DNA of 64,000 bases from Vibrio sp. 16 (GCF_963681195.1 NZ_OY808997.1:2108001-2172000); one strand, 5' to 3'. Counted from the first letter of the stretch, positions 38,659-49,844 are shown. Notes: a model not told the origin generated them from the letters alone. Translations and numbers: made by a program.

Positions 38659-39914
38659 GCCCTACCCTGTCCCTCGCTTGGAAAAGTGCTCGCAACCGCA
38701 AGGTAACGGCAATCCTAACCATTTTAACCGTCGCGATTTCTGTGATCCTGCTGCTTGGGGTTGAGCGTATTCGCACAGAAGCAAAAAGCAGCTTCGCCAA
38801 TACCATCTCGGGAACCGATTTGATCGTAGGCGGGCGTTCAGGACAAGTGAACCTGTTACTTTACTCGGTATTTCGAATTGGTAATGCAACCAATAATATT
38901 GACTGGAAAAGCTATCAAGAATTTAGCCAACACAAAGCGGTCGATTGGGCAATTCCTATCTCACTTGGTGACTCTCATAAAGGTTTCCGCGTGATGGGCA
39001 CCAACCACAGTTATTTTGAACACTATCGCTATGGTCAGAAGCAACATTTAGCGTTCAAAGAAGGAAGCGAGTTTAATCGCTTGTTTGAAGCTGTCATTGG
39101 TGCAGATGTGGCCAAAAAGCTGGGTTACACCATTGGTACAGAGATCATCATTGCGCATGGCATAAGCGATGTTGGCTTTAGTCGCCACGACAACTTGCCT
39201 TTTAAAGTGGTTGGCATTCTCGCGCCAACAGGAACCCCTGTCGATAAAACCGTTCACGTCTCCTTGGAAGCGATTGAAGCAATTCATGTCGGCTGGGAGT
39301 CTGGCGCAAACCTTGGCAATAACCCGACAGCAGAGCAACTGGCAGCGATGGACTTTAAACCTAAGCAGATTACCGCCATGCTGCTTGGTCTCAAGTCAAA
39401 GATTCAAACCTTCGCTCTCCAGCGTCAAATCAACACCTACAACAAAGAGCCTCTCAGTGCCATCTTGCCAGGGGTCGCACTTCATGAGTTATGGGGCATG
39501 ATGTCGGTGGCTGAACAAGCGCTGATGGCGGTCTCAGTGTTTGTCGTTTTTGCGGGTTTGCTTGGGATGCTCTCGAGCTTGCTGACTAGCCTACAAGAGC
39601 GACGCCGCGAAATGGCAATCTTGCGCGCAATGGGGGCAAGGCCAAGACATGTGTTTGCCCTGCTTATCTTAGAAGCAAGCGCACTCACCTTTATCGGGAT
39701 TATTATCGGCACGCTTGGTCTTTACGCCTTGTTAGCGATTGCAGCGCCAATCATTCAACAAACGTACGGTATCACCCTTTCATTGATGACCTTATCACAC
39801 TATGAGTTAGTGCTGCTTGCCATGGTTCAATGTGCTGGCACAGTCATCGGTTTTATCCCTGCGTTAAGAGCTTACCGACAGTCTCTGAGCGACGGTATGA
39901 CAATACGAGTATAG
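38655..39914 (+). CDS. FtsX/MacB-type ABC permease, zinc cluster
   Basis: Permease of the LolC/FtsX/MacB type, 419 residues. It has an N-terminal span (about 17-36, VTAILTILTVAISVILLLGV) and a large periplasmic MacB-like domain (about 40-280). Three C-terminal spans follow (VSVFVVFAGLLGMLSSLL, ALTFIGIIIGTLGLYALLAI, LAMVQCAGTVIGFIP). The cytoplasmic LQERRREMAILRAMGARP is diagnostic. This type of permease moves lipoproteins or drives mechanical work; a zinc role is unusual and rests on the Zur box and ZrgA context. Confidence 0.87.
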   Translation: MSPTLSLAWKSARNRKVTAILTILTVAISVILLLGVERIRTEAKSSFANTISGTDLIVGGRSGQVNLLLYSVFRIGNATNNIDWKSYQEFSQHKAVDWAIPISLGDSHKGFRVMGTNHSYFEHYRYGQKQHLAFKEGSEFNRLFEAVIGADVAKKLGYTIGTEIIIAHGISDVGFSRHDNLPFKVVGILAPTGTPVDKTVHVSLEAIEAIHVGWESGANLGNNPTAEQLAAMDFKPKQITAMLLGLKSKIQTFALQRQINTYNKEPLSAILPGVALHELWGMMSVAEQALMAVSVFVVFAGLLGMLSSLLTSLQERRREMAILRAMGARPRHVFALLILEASALTFIGIIIGTLGLYALLAIAAPIIQQTYGITLSLMTLSHYELVLLAMVQCAGTVIGFIPALRAYRQSLSDGMTIRV

Positions 39915-39918
39915 AGAA

Positions 39919-40413
39919 ATGAAGAAAGTAATATTAATGGCATTGGCAATGCTGAGCTTCAGCTTACCAAGTTTCGCCAACCAAGAAGACATCTTGACAC
40001 TAGATTGGATTGATCTCATTCCTCAGAATGAACGCAATCAATTTGACAGCTATGGAATGCCCGCCGCCGACCACTCAGGTGGCGCAATGGAGCAATCAAA
40101 AGTGGGCTCGGTCAGACAAGAGCTCAACGGAAGCAAAGTCAAAATACCAGGCTTTGTGATTCCATTGGAAGGGGACGCCAATATGGTGACAGAGTTCTTA
40201 TTGGTTCCTTACTTTGGGGCGTGTATTCACGTACCACCACCGCCACCAAACCAAATCATCTACGTCAAATTCCCAAAAGGAGCACCAATCCAGCAACTTT
40301 GGGATGTGATTTATTTAGTCGGAACCTTAAAAACGGAAACCGTCAGTCATGAACTCGCAGAAACAGGCTATGTGATTGAAGGAATAGCCATCGAAGAGTA
40401 CGACGACTACTAA
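39919..40413 (+). CDS. DUF3299 periplasmic protein, zinc cluster last gene
   Basis: Secreted DUF3299 protein, 164 residues, with a signal peptide (ALAMLSFSLPSFA-NQEDI). The conserved block runs KIPGFVIPLEGDANMVTEF to LVPYFGACIHVPPPPPNQ, with a Cys-x-His near 107 that could bind metal. It starts 4 bases after the permease stop and ends the cluster. Its biochemical role is unknown; the family often neighbours MacB-like transporters. No terminator hairpin is evident directly after it. Confidence 0.82.
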   Translation: MKKVILMALAMLSFSLPSFANQEDILTLDWIDLIPQNERNQFDSYGMPAADHSGGAMEQSKVGSVRQELNGSKVKIPGFVIPLEGDANMVTEFLLVPYFGACIHVPPPPPNQIIYVKFPKGAPIQQLWDVIYLVGTLKTETVSHELAETGYVIEGIAIEEYDDY

Positions 40414-40450
40414 GCAAATTAACAAGTGCGCAACCTGTTAATCGCCTATA

Positions 40451-40555
40451 TTAAGAAAGGTATTGAGAAAGATAACCTAGCACCGCTAGGTAAACCAATA
40501 ATAATAGTGCGATTGACAGGTGTTTTTTCAGTTTATTCTCATTGAAATACTTCAT
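40451..40555 (-). CDS. Candidate 34-residue single-span membrane protein
   Basis: Short minus-strand ORF: ATG at 40555, stop TAA at 40453-40451, with GAGAGGG 3-4 bases upstream as a good ribosome binding site. The product starts MKYFNENKLKKHLSI and continues ALLLLVYLAVLGYLSQYLS. A positively charged N-terminal stretch is followed by a hydrophobic helix of about 18 residues, typical of bacterial small membrane proteins. It occupies the 294-base gap between the DUF3299 and TIGR03899 genes and opposes both. I do not recognise a family; conservation in other vibrios is the deciding test. Confidence 0.5.
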   Translation of the reverse strand: MKYFNENKLKKHLSIALLLLVYLAVLGYLSQYLS

Positions 40556-40707
40556 AAACCCTCTCAATAATTACCAACCAGATTTTAACAATTTGTTAGC
40601 ATGTGTGGTAGCACTATTTTTGACACCCGTCTCACACACTTTCTGTGGCAGCCCATGGTTATCCGAGGTACATTTATAGATAACATTATGATGGCTAAGG
40701 AAATCCC

Positions 40708-41604
40708 ATGTCAGAGAGCAACCAACCCGTCGTTATAGATCACGAGCCCACTCAATCCAATCGACAAGAAAAAAAGTCTAACTACATCAAAGACAGTGCG
40801 AGTCGTATCTTTAACATCGCCGAGACTTACGGTTTAGACGCTCTCCTTCAGCCAGAAACACCCGAAAAAAACACCTTAGAGCGTGCGCTCATCCGAGAAC
40901 GCAAACGCAAAGAATTACGCCAAAAAAATCTCGAACAAATCCTGAAGCTCGCCCACGTTTCTTGCAAAGACGAAACCGCAGGAGCCCCAGATCAGGATTG
41001 GCTGTATCGTTTTTTCGATATGGCACAAGAAGTTCACAACAGTGCCATGCAACGTTTATGGGCTCAGGTACTCAAACGAGAGGTAACGAATCCTGGTTCT
41101 ACCTCGATGAAGGCGTTAAAAGTCCTACAAGATATGACACCAAAAGAAGCGCAAATCCTACAGCGCGCAGCATCACTGGCCTGCAGTTTTGGTGGGGATA
41201 ATAGCCGCAAACTTCTGGTTGGCTATCGCGCTCAAGGTGGGATTTTTAGCTTTGGTAAACGCAATACCACCAACAACATTAATGTTGGCAACTACCAGTT
41301 GCCGTATTCAAGTCTGCTGGTGTTATTTGAATTGGGGCTGATGCATGGCACCGAACTGGAATCAGGCGAAATCGAATTGGATTCTCCTCTACCTTTGCTC
41401 TACCAAGGGAAACAGCTCTCTCTCCAAGCGCACAGTAAAGGCGTAAGATTGCTTTACTACCGTTTTAGCCCAACGGGCAATGAACTCTGCAAGCTGTTAG
41501 GTAACAAACCCAATATGCAGTACTACGATCAAATGGTCGCCCTGTTAGGACAGAAATTTACCGCCAGCACCGATGCACAGCCTAGCGTCGATACCACTGT
41601 GTAA
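40708..41604 (+). CDS. TIGR03899 family protein, function unknown
   Basis: Conserved protein of 298 residues that I assign to TIGR03899, found in vibrios and relatives; no function is known. No signal peptide or membrane span is seen. It has a charged N-terminal helix (RALIRERKRKELRQKNLEQI) and a helical middle (WLYRFFDMAQEVHNSAMQRL). The core reads WAQVLKREVTNPGSTSMKAL and FSFGKRNTTNNINVGNYQL. The ATG at 40708 lacks a strong ribosome binding site. It has its own terminator and is flanked by a gap on each side. Confidence 0.78.
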   Translation: MSESNQPVVIDHEPTQSNRQEKKSNYIKDSASRIFNIAETYGLDALLQPETPEKNTLERALIRERKRKELRQKNLEQILKLAHVSCKDETAGAPDQDWLYRFFDMAQEVHNSAMQRLWAQVLKREVTNPGSTSMKALKVLQDMTPKEAQILQRAASLACSFGGDNSRKLLVGYRAQGGIFSFGKRNTTNNINVGNYQLPYSSLLVLFELGLMHGTELESGEIELDSPLPLLYQGKQLSLQAHSKGVRLLYYRFSPTGNELCKLLGNKPNMQYYDQMVALLGQKFTASTDAQPSVDTTV

Positions 41605-41636
41605 CAACAACCGCTACGTTAGATCCATCTCCCAAT

Positions 41637-41666
41637 AAAAAGCGCCAACCCTTCGGTTGGCGCTTG
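41637..41666 (+). terminator. Terminator after the TIGR03899 gene
   Basis: AAGCGCCAACC-CTTC-GGTTGGCGCTT hairpin, 33 bases after the stop. The T tail is weak, but the stem is strong. Nothing else is seen in the rest of the 201-base gap before pgi. Confidence 0.8.
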
Positions 41667-41805
41667 TCGATCTATTTTCTAAGTGAGAATTAATGAAGCA
41701 AAGCGACCAATAAATCCTGCCTTGTGAATACAGCGGCTATCTGTGAATCAAGCCGCTGATATACCTTGGATTTATACCAGTTACCGTTTCATCTCACCGA
41801 GAAAT

Positions 41806-43485
<1,680 letters not shown>

Positions 43486-43752
43486 CTATTCCATACAGTC
43501 TAGCGAAAACTGAGGAATCCCCGATTAAGCAAAATAATAATATTAGGTATGTTAGGGCAAATTGCCACAAAACAAGACTTTGTAATTTTTTTTCAGGCCA
43601 GCATTATGACCCAGCCGACTCTCACTCACATTGAGTTAGGTCACGTTCCCTGAGTCAAATTTAAACAAATCTGTTACCCGCTTTAGGATATTACCATCAA
43701 GCTAGGTTAAGCTTAACGTCTGGTTAACGAAATATCGATTACAGGCTCTGTT

Positions 43753-44178
43753 ATGTGGCAGCAAAATGTCTTACGCCTCCGCGCCCGCTCACGAGGCTTT
43801 CATCTCATTACCGATGAAATTGAACAACAATTACCTCAAATTGCTGACTATTCTGTCGGATTATTACAGCTCTTCATCCAACACACGTCTGCCAGTCTGA
43901 CCATCAATGAAAACGCAGACCCAACGGTAAGACACGATATGGAAAAACACTTTAATAAGTTTGTCCCTGAGCGTGCGCCTTATTATCAGCACACCTATGA
44001 AGGGGATGACGACATGCCCGCGCACATCAAAGCCTCGACGATTGGCTGTAGTGTGACGATTCCTATCAGCAACGGTCGACTCGCTCTAGGCACTTGGCAA
44101 GGAATCTATTTGGGTGAGCATCGAGACTACGGTGGCAACCGCAACGTGATCGCCACATTACAAGGCGAGTTAAAATAG
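43753..44178 (+). CDS. yjbQ: YjbQ family protein (UPF0047)
   Basis: UPF0047 protein, 141 residues. Conserved blocks are [52 protein letters not shown] and [13 protein letters not shown]. The His and Glu residues in these blocks form the metal site seen in the family. YjbQ proteins show weak thiamine phosphate synthase activity, but their real role is unclear. It is convergent with alr and divergent from pgi, with its own terminator. Confidence 0.93.
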   Translation: MWQQNVLRLRARSRGFHLITDEIEQQLPQIADYSVGLLQLFIQHTSASLTINENADPTVRHDMEKHFNKFVPERAPYYQHTYEGDDDMPAHIKASTIGCSVTIPISNGRLALGTWQGIYLGEHRDYGGNRNVIATLQGELK

Positions 44179-44203
44179 AAACGGAGCCACAAGGCTCCGT
44201 TTA
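44179..44203. terminator. Hairpin between convergent yjbQ and alr
   Basis: AAACGGAGCC-ACAA-GGCTCCGTTT, a 10-bp stem immediately after the yjbQ stop, facing the 3' end of alr 28 bases further on. Confidence 0.8.
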
Positions 44204-44230
44204 GATAAGGGGTAAAGGCTCGAGTTCCAA

Positions 44231-45307
44231 CTAGCGAGAGTATTCCATCTCTACACGAGATGTCAGCTTCGTCACCAGTTCATACGCGATGGTCCCGATG
44301 TGCGCTGCGACTTGCTCTGCAGGGAGGTCTTTCCCCCATAAGATTGCCTCATCACCCACGTGATCTGTGGCTTCTGGGCCAAGGTCGACGGTCAACATAT
44401 CCATCGAGACGCGCCCTGCTATCGGCACCTCTCGGCCATTGACTCGAACCGGAGTTCCATTCGGCGCGGTGCGTGGATAGCCGTCACCGTAGCCAATGGC
44501 AATAACACCAACCTTTGTGTCACGCTCACTGGTCCACTTGCCACCATAACCGACACTCTCACCGGCTTTCACATCACGTACTGCAATCAGGTGCGATTTA
44601 AGCGTCATCACAGGTTGATAGCCCAACTGCTGGGCATGTTTATCATTAAACGGTGACACTCCATACATAATAATGCCGGGTCTAACCCATTCAAGTTGAC
44701 TCTCCGGCCAAGCTAGCAAACCCGCAGAGGCTGCTAATGAGCGCTCACCTTCACACCCTTGCGTCAACTTGAGAAACAGCTCGGTTTGTTGATGTGTCGT
44801 GTCTTTGTCCAGCTCATCGGCACAGCCAAAATGACTCATGTAACGCAGCGGTTTAGCCACGTTGCTGCAAGTCTTGAGTCGCGATACAAAGTCATCATAT
44901 TGCTCTGGGCGCACGCCTAAACGATGCATCCCACTATCAATCTTCAACCACACTACCACTGGCGTTTCTAGCTCTGCTTGCTCTAAAGCGACCAACTGCT
45001 CCTCACAGTGAACCACCGTTTGGATGTTGTTGGTCACTAAAACAGGCAAGTCACCCGGAGAGTAAAAACCCTCGAGCAGTAGAATCGGCTTAACCACGCC
45101 ACACGCTCGCAGTTGCAATGCCTCTTCGATACGCGCGACACCAAATGCATCCGCACCAGTGGCATTTTTGGCAATGTGACGTAATCCATGACCATAGCTG
45201 TTGGCTTTAACCACCGCCATTACCTTGCTGTTTGGCGCCTGCTGTTTAATCTGCTCGACATTGTGTTGTAGAGCGCTTAGGTCAATGTAAGCCGTCGCCG
45301 CTTTCAT
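44231..45307 (-). CDS. alr: Alanine racemase Alr
   Basis: PLP enzyme that makes D-alanine for peptidoglycan; 358 residues from the ATG at 45307 (MKAATAYIDLSALQHNV). The PLP lysine is in AVVKANSYGHG near 35, and the catalytic Tyr region SVGYGGKW is near 255. An ATG at 45316 is an alternative start; longer versions run into dnaB coding sequence. The gene follows dnaB by 13 bases on the same strand, so it is probably co-transcribed with it. Confidence 0.96.
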   Translation of the reverse strand: MKAATAYIDLSALQHNVEQIKQQAPNSKVMAVVKANSYGHGLRHIAKNATGADAFGVARIEEALQLRACGVVKPILLLEGFYSPGDLPVLVTNNIQTVVHCEEQLVALEQAELETPVVVWLKIDSGMHRLGVRPEQYDDFVSRLKTCSNVAKPLRYMSHFGCADELDKDTTHQQTELFLKLTQGCEGERSLAASAGLLAWPESQLEWVRPGIIMYGVSPFNDKHAQQLGYQPVMTLKSHLIAVRDVKAGESVGYGGKWTSERDTKVGVIAIGYGDGYPRTAPNGTPVRVNGREVPIAGRVSMDMLTVDLGPEATDHVGDEAILWGKDLPAEQVAAHIGTIAYELVTKLTSRVEMEYSR

Positions 45308-45320
45308 GTAACTCATGCTG

Positions 45321-46733
45321 TTATTCATCATCCATGTCAAACGCAGGGCCTGCGTAGTTGTCAAAACGAGACCATTGACCTTGGAAGGTCAAACGTACAG
45401 AGCCGATAGGACCGTTACGCTGTTTACCAAGAATGATTTCCGCCGTACCTTTCATTGAGCTGTCTGGGTTGTACACTTCATCGCGGTAGATGAACATAAT
45501 CAAGTCGGCATCCTGCTCAATAGAGCCTGATTCACGTAAATCTGAGTTCACTGGACGCTTATCGGCACGTTGCTCTAGGGAACGGTTAAGCTGAGATAGC
45601 GCAACCACTGGCACATTCAACTCTTTGGCCAGTGCTTTTAGAGAGCGCGAAATCTCCGCAATCTCAAGGGTACGGTTGTCAGAAAGTGCAGGTACACGCA
45701 TGAGCTGAAGGTAGTCGACCATGATCATAGATAGGCCGCCGTGCTCTCTGGCTATACGACGAGCACGAGAGCGCACTTCAGTCGGCGTCAGACCCGAGCT
45801 ATCATCGATATACATGTTCTTCTTCTGCATGAGAATCCCCATGGTCGAAGAAATACGAGCCCAATCTTCATCATCAAGCTGACCGGTTCGAATTTTGGTT
45901 TGATCAACACGTGAAAGCGATGCCAGCATACGCATCATGATCTGTTCAGATGGCATCTCTAGCGAGAAAATCAGCACAGGCTTGTCTTGTGACATTGCCG
46001 CATTTTCACACAAGTTCATCGCAAAGGTCGTTTTACCCATCGATGGACGCGCCGCGACGATCACCAGATCAGACCCTTGTAAGCCCGCGGTTTTCTTATT
46101 CAGATCAGTAAAGCCCGTATCGACACCTGTCACACCATCTTGCGGCGTTTTGTACAGCAGTTCGATACGCTCAAGCGTCTTCTCTAGGATATTGTCAACA
46201 TTTTGCGGACCTTCGTTTTCGTTGGTTCGCGACTCAGCGATGGCAAATACTTTGCTTTCAGCAAGATCAAGTAAGTCTTCTGAAGAACGGCCCTGTGGGT
46301 CATAACCTGCGTCCGCAATTTCATTTGCTACACCAATCAAATCACGTACCAAGGCACGCTCAGCAACAATGTCGGCATAGGCATTGATGTTTGCCGCACT
46401 TGGCGTGTTTTTCACCAGATCAGCAAGGTAAGCAAAACCACCCACATCATCGAGTTGCTCTCGAAGCTCTAAAAATTCTGACAAGGTAATCAAGTCGAGA
46501 GGCTTGCTCTCTTCGAGAATGGACTTTACCGCCTCGAAAATCAGTCGATGAGGGCGACTATAGAAATCTTTGGCCACCACGCGCTCGGCAACCGTGTCCC
46601 AACGCTCATTGTCCAATAACAAACCACCAATAACGGACTGCTCTGCTTCCAATGAATGTGGTGGTACTTTGATAGCATCAACCTGTGCATCACTGAATTT
46701 TTTATTTCGATTATCTGTTCTTGGGTCAGCCAT
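45321..46733 (-). CDS. dnaB: Replicative DNA helicase DnaB
   Basis: Hexameric 5'-3' helicase of the replication fork; 470 residues. The N-terminal domain opens KVPPHSLEAEQSVIGGLLLD. The RecA-like C-terminal domain has Walker A ARPSMGKTTFAMN near 228, Walker B MIMVDYLQLMR near 335, and DLRESGSIEQDADLIMFIYR near 410. No intein or truncation is seen. The start is divergent from the DUF481 gene. Confidence 0.98.
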   Translation of the reverse strand: MADPRTDNRNKKFSDAQVDAIKVPPHSLEAEQSVIGGLLLDNERWDTVAERVVAKDFYSRPHRLIFEAVKSILEESKPLDLITLSEFLELREQLDDVGGFAYLADLVKNTPSAANINAYADIVAERALVRDLIGVANEIADAGYDPQGRSSEDLLDLAESKVFAIAESRTNENEGPQNVDNILEKTLERIELLYKTPQDGVTGVDTGFTDLNKKTAGLQGSDLVIVAARPSMGKTTFAMNLCENAAMSQDKPVLIFSLEMPSEQIMMRMLASLSRVDQTKIRTGQLDDEDWARISSTMGILMQKKNMYIDDSSGLTPTEVRSRARRIAREHGGLSMIMVDYLQLMRVPALSDNRTLEIAEISRSLKALAKELNVPVVALSQLNRSLEQRADKRPVNSDLRESGSIEQDADLIMFIYRDEVYNPDSSMKGTAEIILGKQRNGPIGSVRLTFQGQWSRFDNYAGPAFDMDDE

Positions 46734-46905
46734 GATATTGCTCTACAACTTTCTCTAGATCGCTCATTATAACGAGATCGAAATTATTGTCTGTAGCCAA
46801 GAGAGAGTTTATCGGCTTCTCATCGATAATTAACCGAGCATTGACGGATACAGGCTAAATTCCCTTTACTATCCGTTACTCAGTTCATCCACAAAGAGGT
46901 CATTA

Positions 46906-47673
46906 GTGTCTAAGCATTGGTTACTTGCCGTCGGCTTGTTAAGTGCGACGCACTGCTACGCAGCAGCAGAAAAGGATCAGGGAAGCACAGATATTGATGT
47001 ACCTTCACCATGGAATACGGAAGTAGAGTTTGGCTACCAATCGCATACGGGGAACTCAGATTCTCGTTCGATGAATGCGCGCCTTGGTGCGGACTATATA
47101 TCAGGTCGACATCGCAGCAGTGGTGAATGGAAATACTATTTGCTCTACAAAGATGGCGAAGAGGACAAGCGCCAATCCACCTACACGGTACAAAGTGACT
47201 ATAAGCTAGGCGCAAAAACTTACCTTTACGGCAGCTTCAAAGGGGTAGACTCTCTGTATAGTGCCTACTTTCGTGATTTCACACTATCTGGCGGTCTCGG
47301 TTACCAGTTTTCCAATACCGAACACTGGGTGCTCGAAATGGAACTCGGTCCAGGTTTTCGATATCAAGAGCCCAATCTCGATGAAATAGATGACGACGAC
47401 ATCATCTTCCCAGAAATTGTCGAAGAAGCTATCTTCCGAGGTAAAGTAACAACACGCTGGCAAGCACTCGACAACTTGAGTATTGACGCATCAATGACTC
47501 TAGTCTCAGGTAAAAGCAATACCCGTACAGACAGTGACATCAGTGTCACCAACAACATAACCGAAGATATCGCTCTTAAACTGTCACACTCGCGACAGTT
47601 CCATGACAAGGTACCAGACGGTTTGGAAAAAGCCGACAGCATCTTCTCGGTTAATCTACTATTTGTTTTTTAA
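46906..47673 (+). CDS. DUF481 outer membrane protein (YdiY-like)
   Basis: Predicted outer membrane beta-barrel of the DUF481 family; 255 residues. A signal peptide (LLAVGLLSATHCYAAA) is followed by alternating beta segments such as TEVEFGYQSHTGNSDSRS and YYLLYKDGEEDKRQ. The C-terminal strand ends in Phe (SVNLLFVF), as required for BAM-dependent assembly. The start is GTG at 46906, with AGAGG upstream. Its substrate or role is unknown. It is convergent with rplI. Confidence 0.85.
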   Translation: MSKHWLLAVGLLSATHCYAAAEKDQGSTDIDVPSPWNTEVEFGYQSHTGNSDSRSMNARLGADYISGRHRSSGEWKYYLLYKDGEEDKRQSTYTVQSDYKLGAKTYLYGSFKGVDSLYSAYFRDFTLSGGLGYQFSNTEHWVLEMELGPGFRYQEPNLDEIDDDDIIFPEIVEEAIFRGKVTTRWQALDNLSIDASMTLVSGKSNTRTDSDISVTNNITEDIALKLSHSRQFHDKVPDGLEKADSIFSVNLLFVF

Positions 47674-47693
47674 CACTTACCTTTCTACAGATA

Positions 47694-47722
47694 TAAAAAA
47701 AGCACCTCGAAAGGTGCTTTTA
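47694..47722. terminator. Bidirectional terminator between DUF481 gene and rplI
   Basis: AAAGCACCT-CGAA-AGGTGCTTT hairpin flanked by A7 upstream and T4 downstream, so it can work for both convergent genes, most strongly for rplI on the minus strand. Confidence 0.9.
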
Positions 47723-47742
47723 ACATACGTCTTGATACTGAA

Positions 47743-48195
47743 TTATTCAGCAGCAACAACTTGAAGAGTAACAGTTGCGAAAACTTCAGAGTGAAGTTGA
47801 ACGCTGATCTCGAACTCACCAGTGTTACGTAGTGCGCCTTCTGGAAGACGAACTTCGCTCTTAACAACTTCAACGCCAGCTGCAGTGATTGCATCAGCGA
47901 TGTCGCGAGTACCGATAGAACCGAATAGTTTACCTTCGTCACCAGCTTTAGACGCTAGAACAACAGCTTCTAGAGCGTTGATCTTTTCAGCGCGTGCTTC
48001 TGCAGCAGATAGCTGCTCAGCTGCTTTCGCTTCTAGTTCAGCACGACGTGCTTCGAACATTTCAACGTTAGCTTTAGTAGCCATAACTGCTTTACCTTGA
48101 GGGATAAGGAAGTTACGAGCGTAACCAGACTTAACGTTAACAGTTTCGCCTAGAGCACCTAGTTTGCCGATTTTATCAAGTAGAATAACTTGCAT
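47743..48195 (-). CDS. rplI: 50S ribosomal protein L9
   Basis: Large-subunit protein L9, 150 residues. The N-terminal RNA-binding domain reads [19 protein letters not shown] and [16 protein letters not shown], then a long connecting helix ([17 protein letters not shown]) and the C-terminal domain with [16 protein letters not shown]. It is the last gene of the rpsF-priB-rpsR-rplI operon and is followed by a terminator. Confidence 0.98.
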   Translation of the reverse strand: MQVILLDKIGKLGALGETVNVKSGYARNFLIPQGKAVMATKANVEMFEARRAELEAKAAEQLSAAEARAEKINALEAVVLASKAGDEGKLFGSIGTRDIADAITAAGVEVVKSEVRLPEGALRNTGEFEISVQLHSEVFATVTLQVVAAE

Positions 48196-48226
48196 TGTTT
48201 AATTCCTCTTTTTAAAAACGAACCGA

Positions 48227-48457
<231 letters not shown>

Positions 48458-48470
48458 CTATCTCCTGATC

Positions 48471-48773
48471 TTAAATTTGAGTAATGTTGTCGGCATGAAG
48501 CACTAATTTTCCCACACCATTTCGGCCGGTTTGGTAAGCGACAAAGCCCCCTACCTTAATGCTACTGCCTTGTACTAAATTCTGAGTTAATGCTTGTGAC
48601 CTTTGCCCGCTGACAACTACCGGCATGCGACAATAAACTTGTCTCGGTAAATCAGCTTCGATAACCGTAGAGCGGTGCTCTAACCAAAATCGACAGTGTT
48701 CAATACCACTAGGGCTTTTACTTCGAATGGGCGGTTTGGCAATGGTGCCGCTCAGCTCCATTCGATTGGTCAT
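48471..48773 (-). CDS. priB: Primosomal replication protein PriB
   Basis: OB-fold single-stranded DNA-binding protein that helps PriA restart stalled forks; 100 residues. Landmarks are [31 protein letters not shown] and [19 protein letters not shown]. It lies between rpsF and rpsR, its conserved place in the operon. Confidence 0.96.
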   Translation of the reverse strand: MTNRMELSGTIAKPPIRSKSPSGIEHCRFWLEHRSTVIEADLPRQVYCRMPVVVSGQRSQALTQNLVQGSSIKVGGFVAYQTGRNGVGKLVLHADNITQI

Positions 48774-48781
48774 AAGAGAAA

Positions 48782-49162
48782 TTACTCAGCAGCTGCTTCT
48801 GGCTTAGCTTCAGCACGCTCTTCGCGACGAGGAGCACGCTCTTCTTTCTGCTTAAGCATGATAGATTGCTCAGTGATCGCTGTTTTAGTACGCATGATCA
48901 TGTTACGTAGAACTGCATCGTTGAAACGGAAAGCAGTTTCTAGCTCATCGATTACAGCTTGGTCAGCTTCAACGTTCATTAGAACGTAGTGAGCTTTGTG
49001 AAGCTTGTTGATTGGGTAAGCCAGTTGACGACGGCCCCAGTCTTCTAGACGGTGGATAGTACCGCCAGCTTCAGTGATTGAACCAGTGTAACGCTCGATC
49101 ATGCCAGCAACTTGCTCGCTTTGATCTGGGTGCACCATGAATACGATTTCGTAATGACGCAT
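48782..49162 (-). CDS. rpsF: 30S ribosomal protein S6
   Basis: Small-subunit protein S6, 126 residues. It starts [18 protein letters not shown] and has a Glu/Arg/Ala-rich tail ([20 protein letters not shown]), which is typical and may be modified by RimK-type glutamate addition. It is the first gene of the operon. The leader just upstream contains a hairpin that may be the S6:S18 control site. Confidence 0.98.
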   Translation of the reverse strand: MRHYEIVFMVHPDQSEQVAGMIERYTGSITEAGGTIHRLEDWGRRQLAYPINKLHKAHYVLMNVEADQAVIDELETAFRFNDAVLRNMIMRTKTAITEQSIMLKQKEERAPRREERAEAKPEAAAE

Positions 49163-49186
49163 TGGTTGCTCCTTACGGATTATTCA

Positions 49187-49220
49187 GCTTCCACAAATGG
49201 CCCGGTCATCCAGAGGAAGC
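49187..49220 (-). ncRNA. Candidate S6:S18 leader element upstream of rpsF
   Basis: A hairpin in the rpsF leader, 25 bases before the start: GCTTCC and GGAAGC form the outer stem, with an inner region containing CTGG and ACCGGG. Leaders of rpsF operons in many bacteria carry an S6:S18-binding hairpin with a conserved CCG; this one is similar but not checked against the model. Confidence 0.4.
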
Positions 49221-49305
49221 AAGGAACTAAAGATAATTGACCGAGTTTAAGGAGAGCGAATAGTACAGAAAGAAAGCAGTTGAAGCAAGGAAAATGTGAA
49301 GAGAT

Positions 49306-49336
49306 ACAAAAACAGCTACTTTGGTAAAGTAGCTGT
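49306..49336 (-). terminator. Intrinsic terminator after bfr
   Basis: ACAGCTACTTT / AAAGTAGCTGT hairpin with a three-base loop, followed on the minus strand by T5. Confidence 0.9.
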
Positions 49337-49367
49337 CTATAGAATTCAATTTTGAGAGCGACAGAGC

Positions 49368-49844
49368 TTAATCTTCATCGACATATTGAGCTTGTAGGTA
49401 GTTTTCAATACCAGACATCTCAATCAACCCTAACTGAGTCTCAAGCCAATCTACATGCTCTTCCTCATCTTCTAATATCTCTTGGAACAGGTCTCGAGAG
49501 ACATAATCACGTGTGTCTTCCGCATACGCGATGGCATCTTTAAGATCAGGGATCGCCGCCATCTCAAGTTTTAAGTCACACTCGAGCATTTCTTTGGTGT
49601 CTTCTCCGATACTCAACTTACCGAGGTCTTGTAGATTTGGTAGACCTTCCAAAAATAGGATGCGCTCAATCAAGTGATCGGCGTGTTTCATCTCATCAAT
49701 GGACTCATGATACTCTTTATCGGCAAGATGTTTTAAGCCCCAATCTTTATACATCCGGGCGTGAAGAAAATACTGGTTTATTGCGACGAGCTCGTTACCG
49801 AGCACTTTATTGAGATGTTGGATTATTATTGGATCGCCTTTCAT
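49368..49844 (-). CDS. bfr: Bacterioferritin Bfr
   Basis: Haem-containing iron-storage ferritin that forms a 24-mer shell; 158 residues. Ferroxidase ligands appear in [20 protein letters not shown] (Glu18), [19 protein letters not shown] (Glu51, His54) and [12 protein letters not shown] (Glu127, His130). Met52 is at the haem-binding position. It is 81 bases downstream of bfd on the same strand, and the two are probably co-regulated by iron. Confidence 0.96.
   Translation of the reverse strand: MKGDPIIIQHLNKVLGNELVAINQYFLHARMYKDWGLKHLADKEYHESIDEMKHADHLIERILFLEGLPNLQDLGKLSIGEDTKEMLECDLKLEMAAIPDLKDAIAYAEDTRDYVSRDLFQEILEDEEEHVDWLETQLGLIEMSGIENYLQAQYVDED

Noticed and set aside
43607..43654. 15-codon ORF in the pgi-yjbQ gap
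   Set aside because: No ribosome binding site and too short to support; sequence looks like ordinary intergenic DNA.
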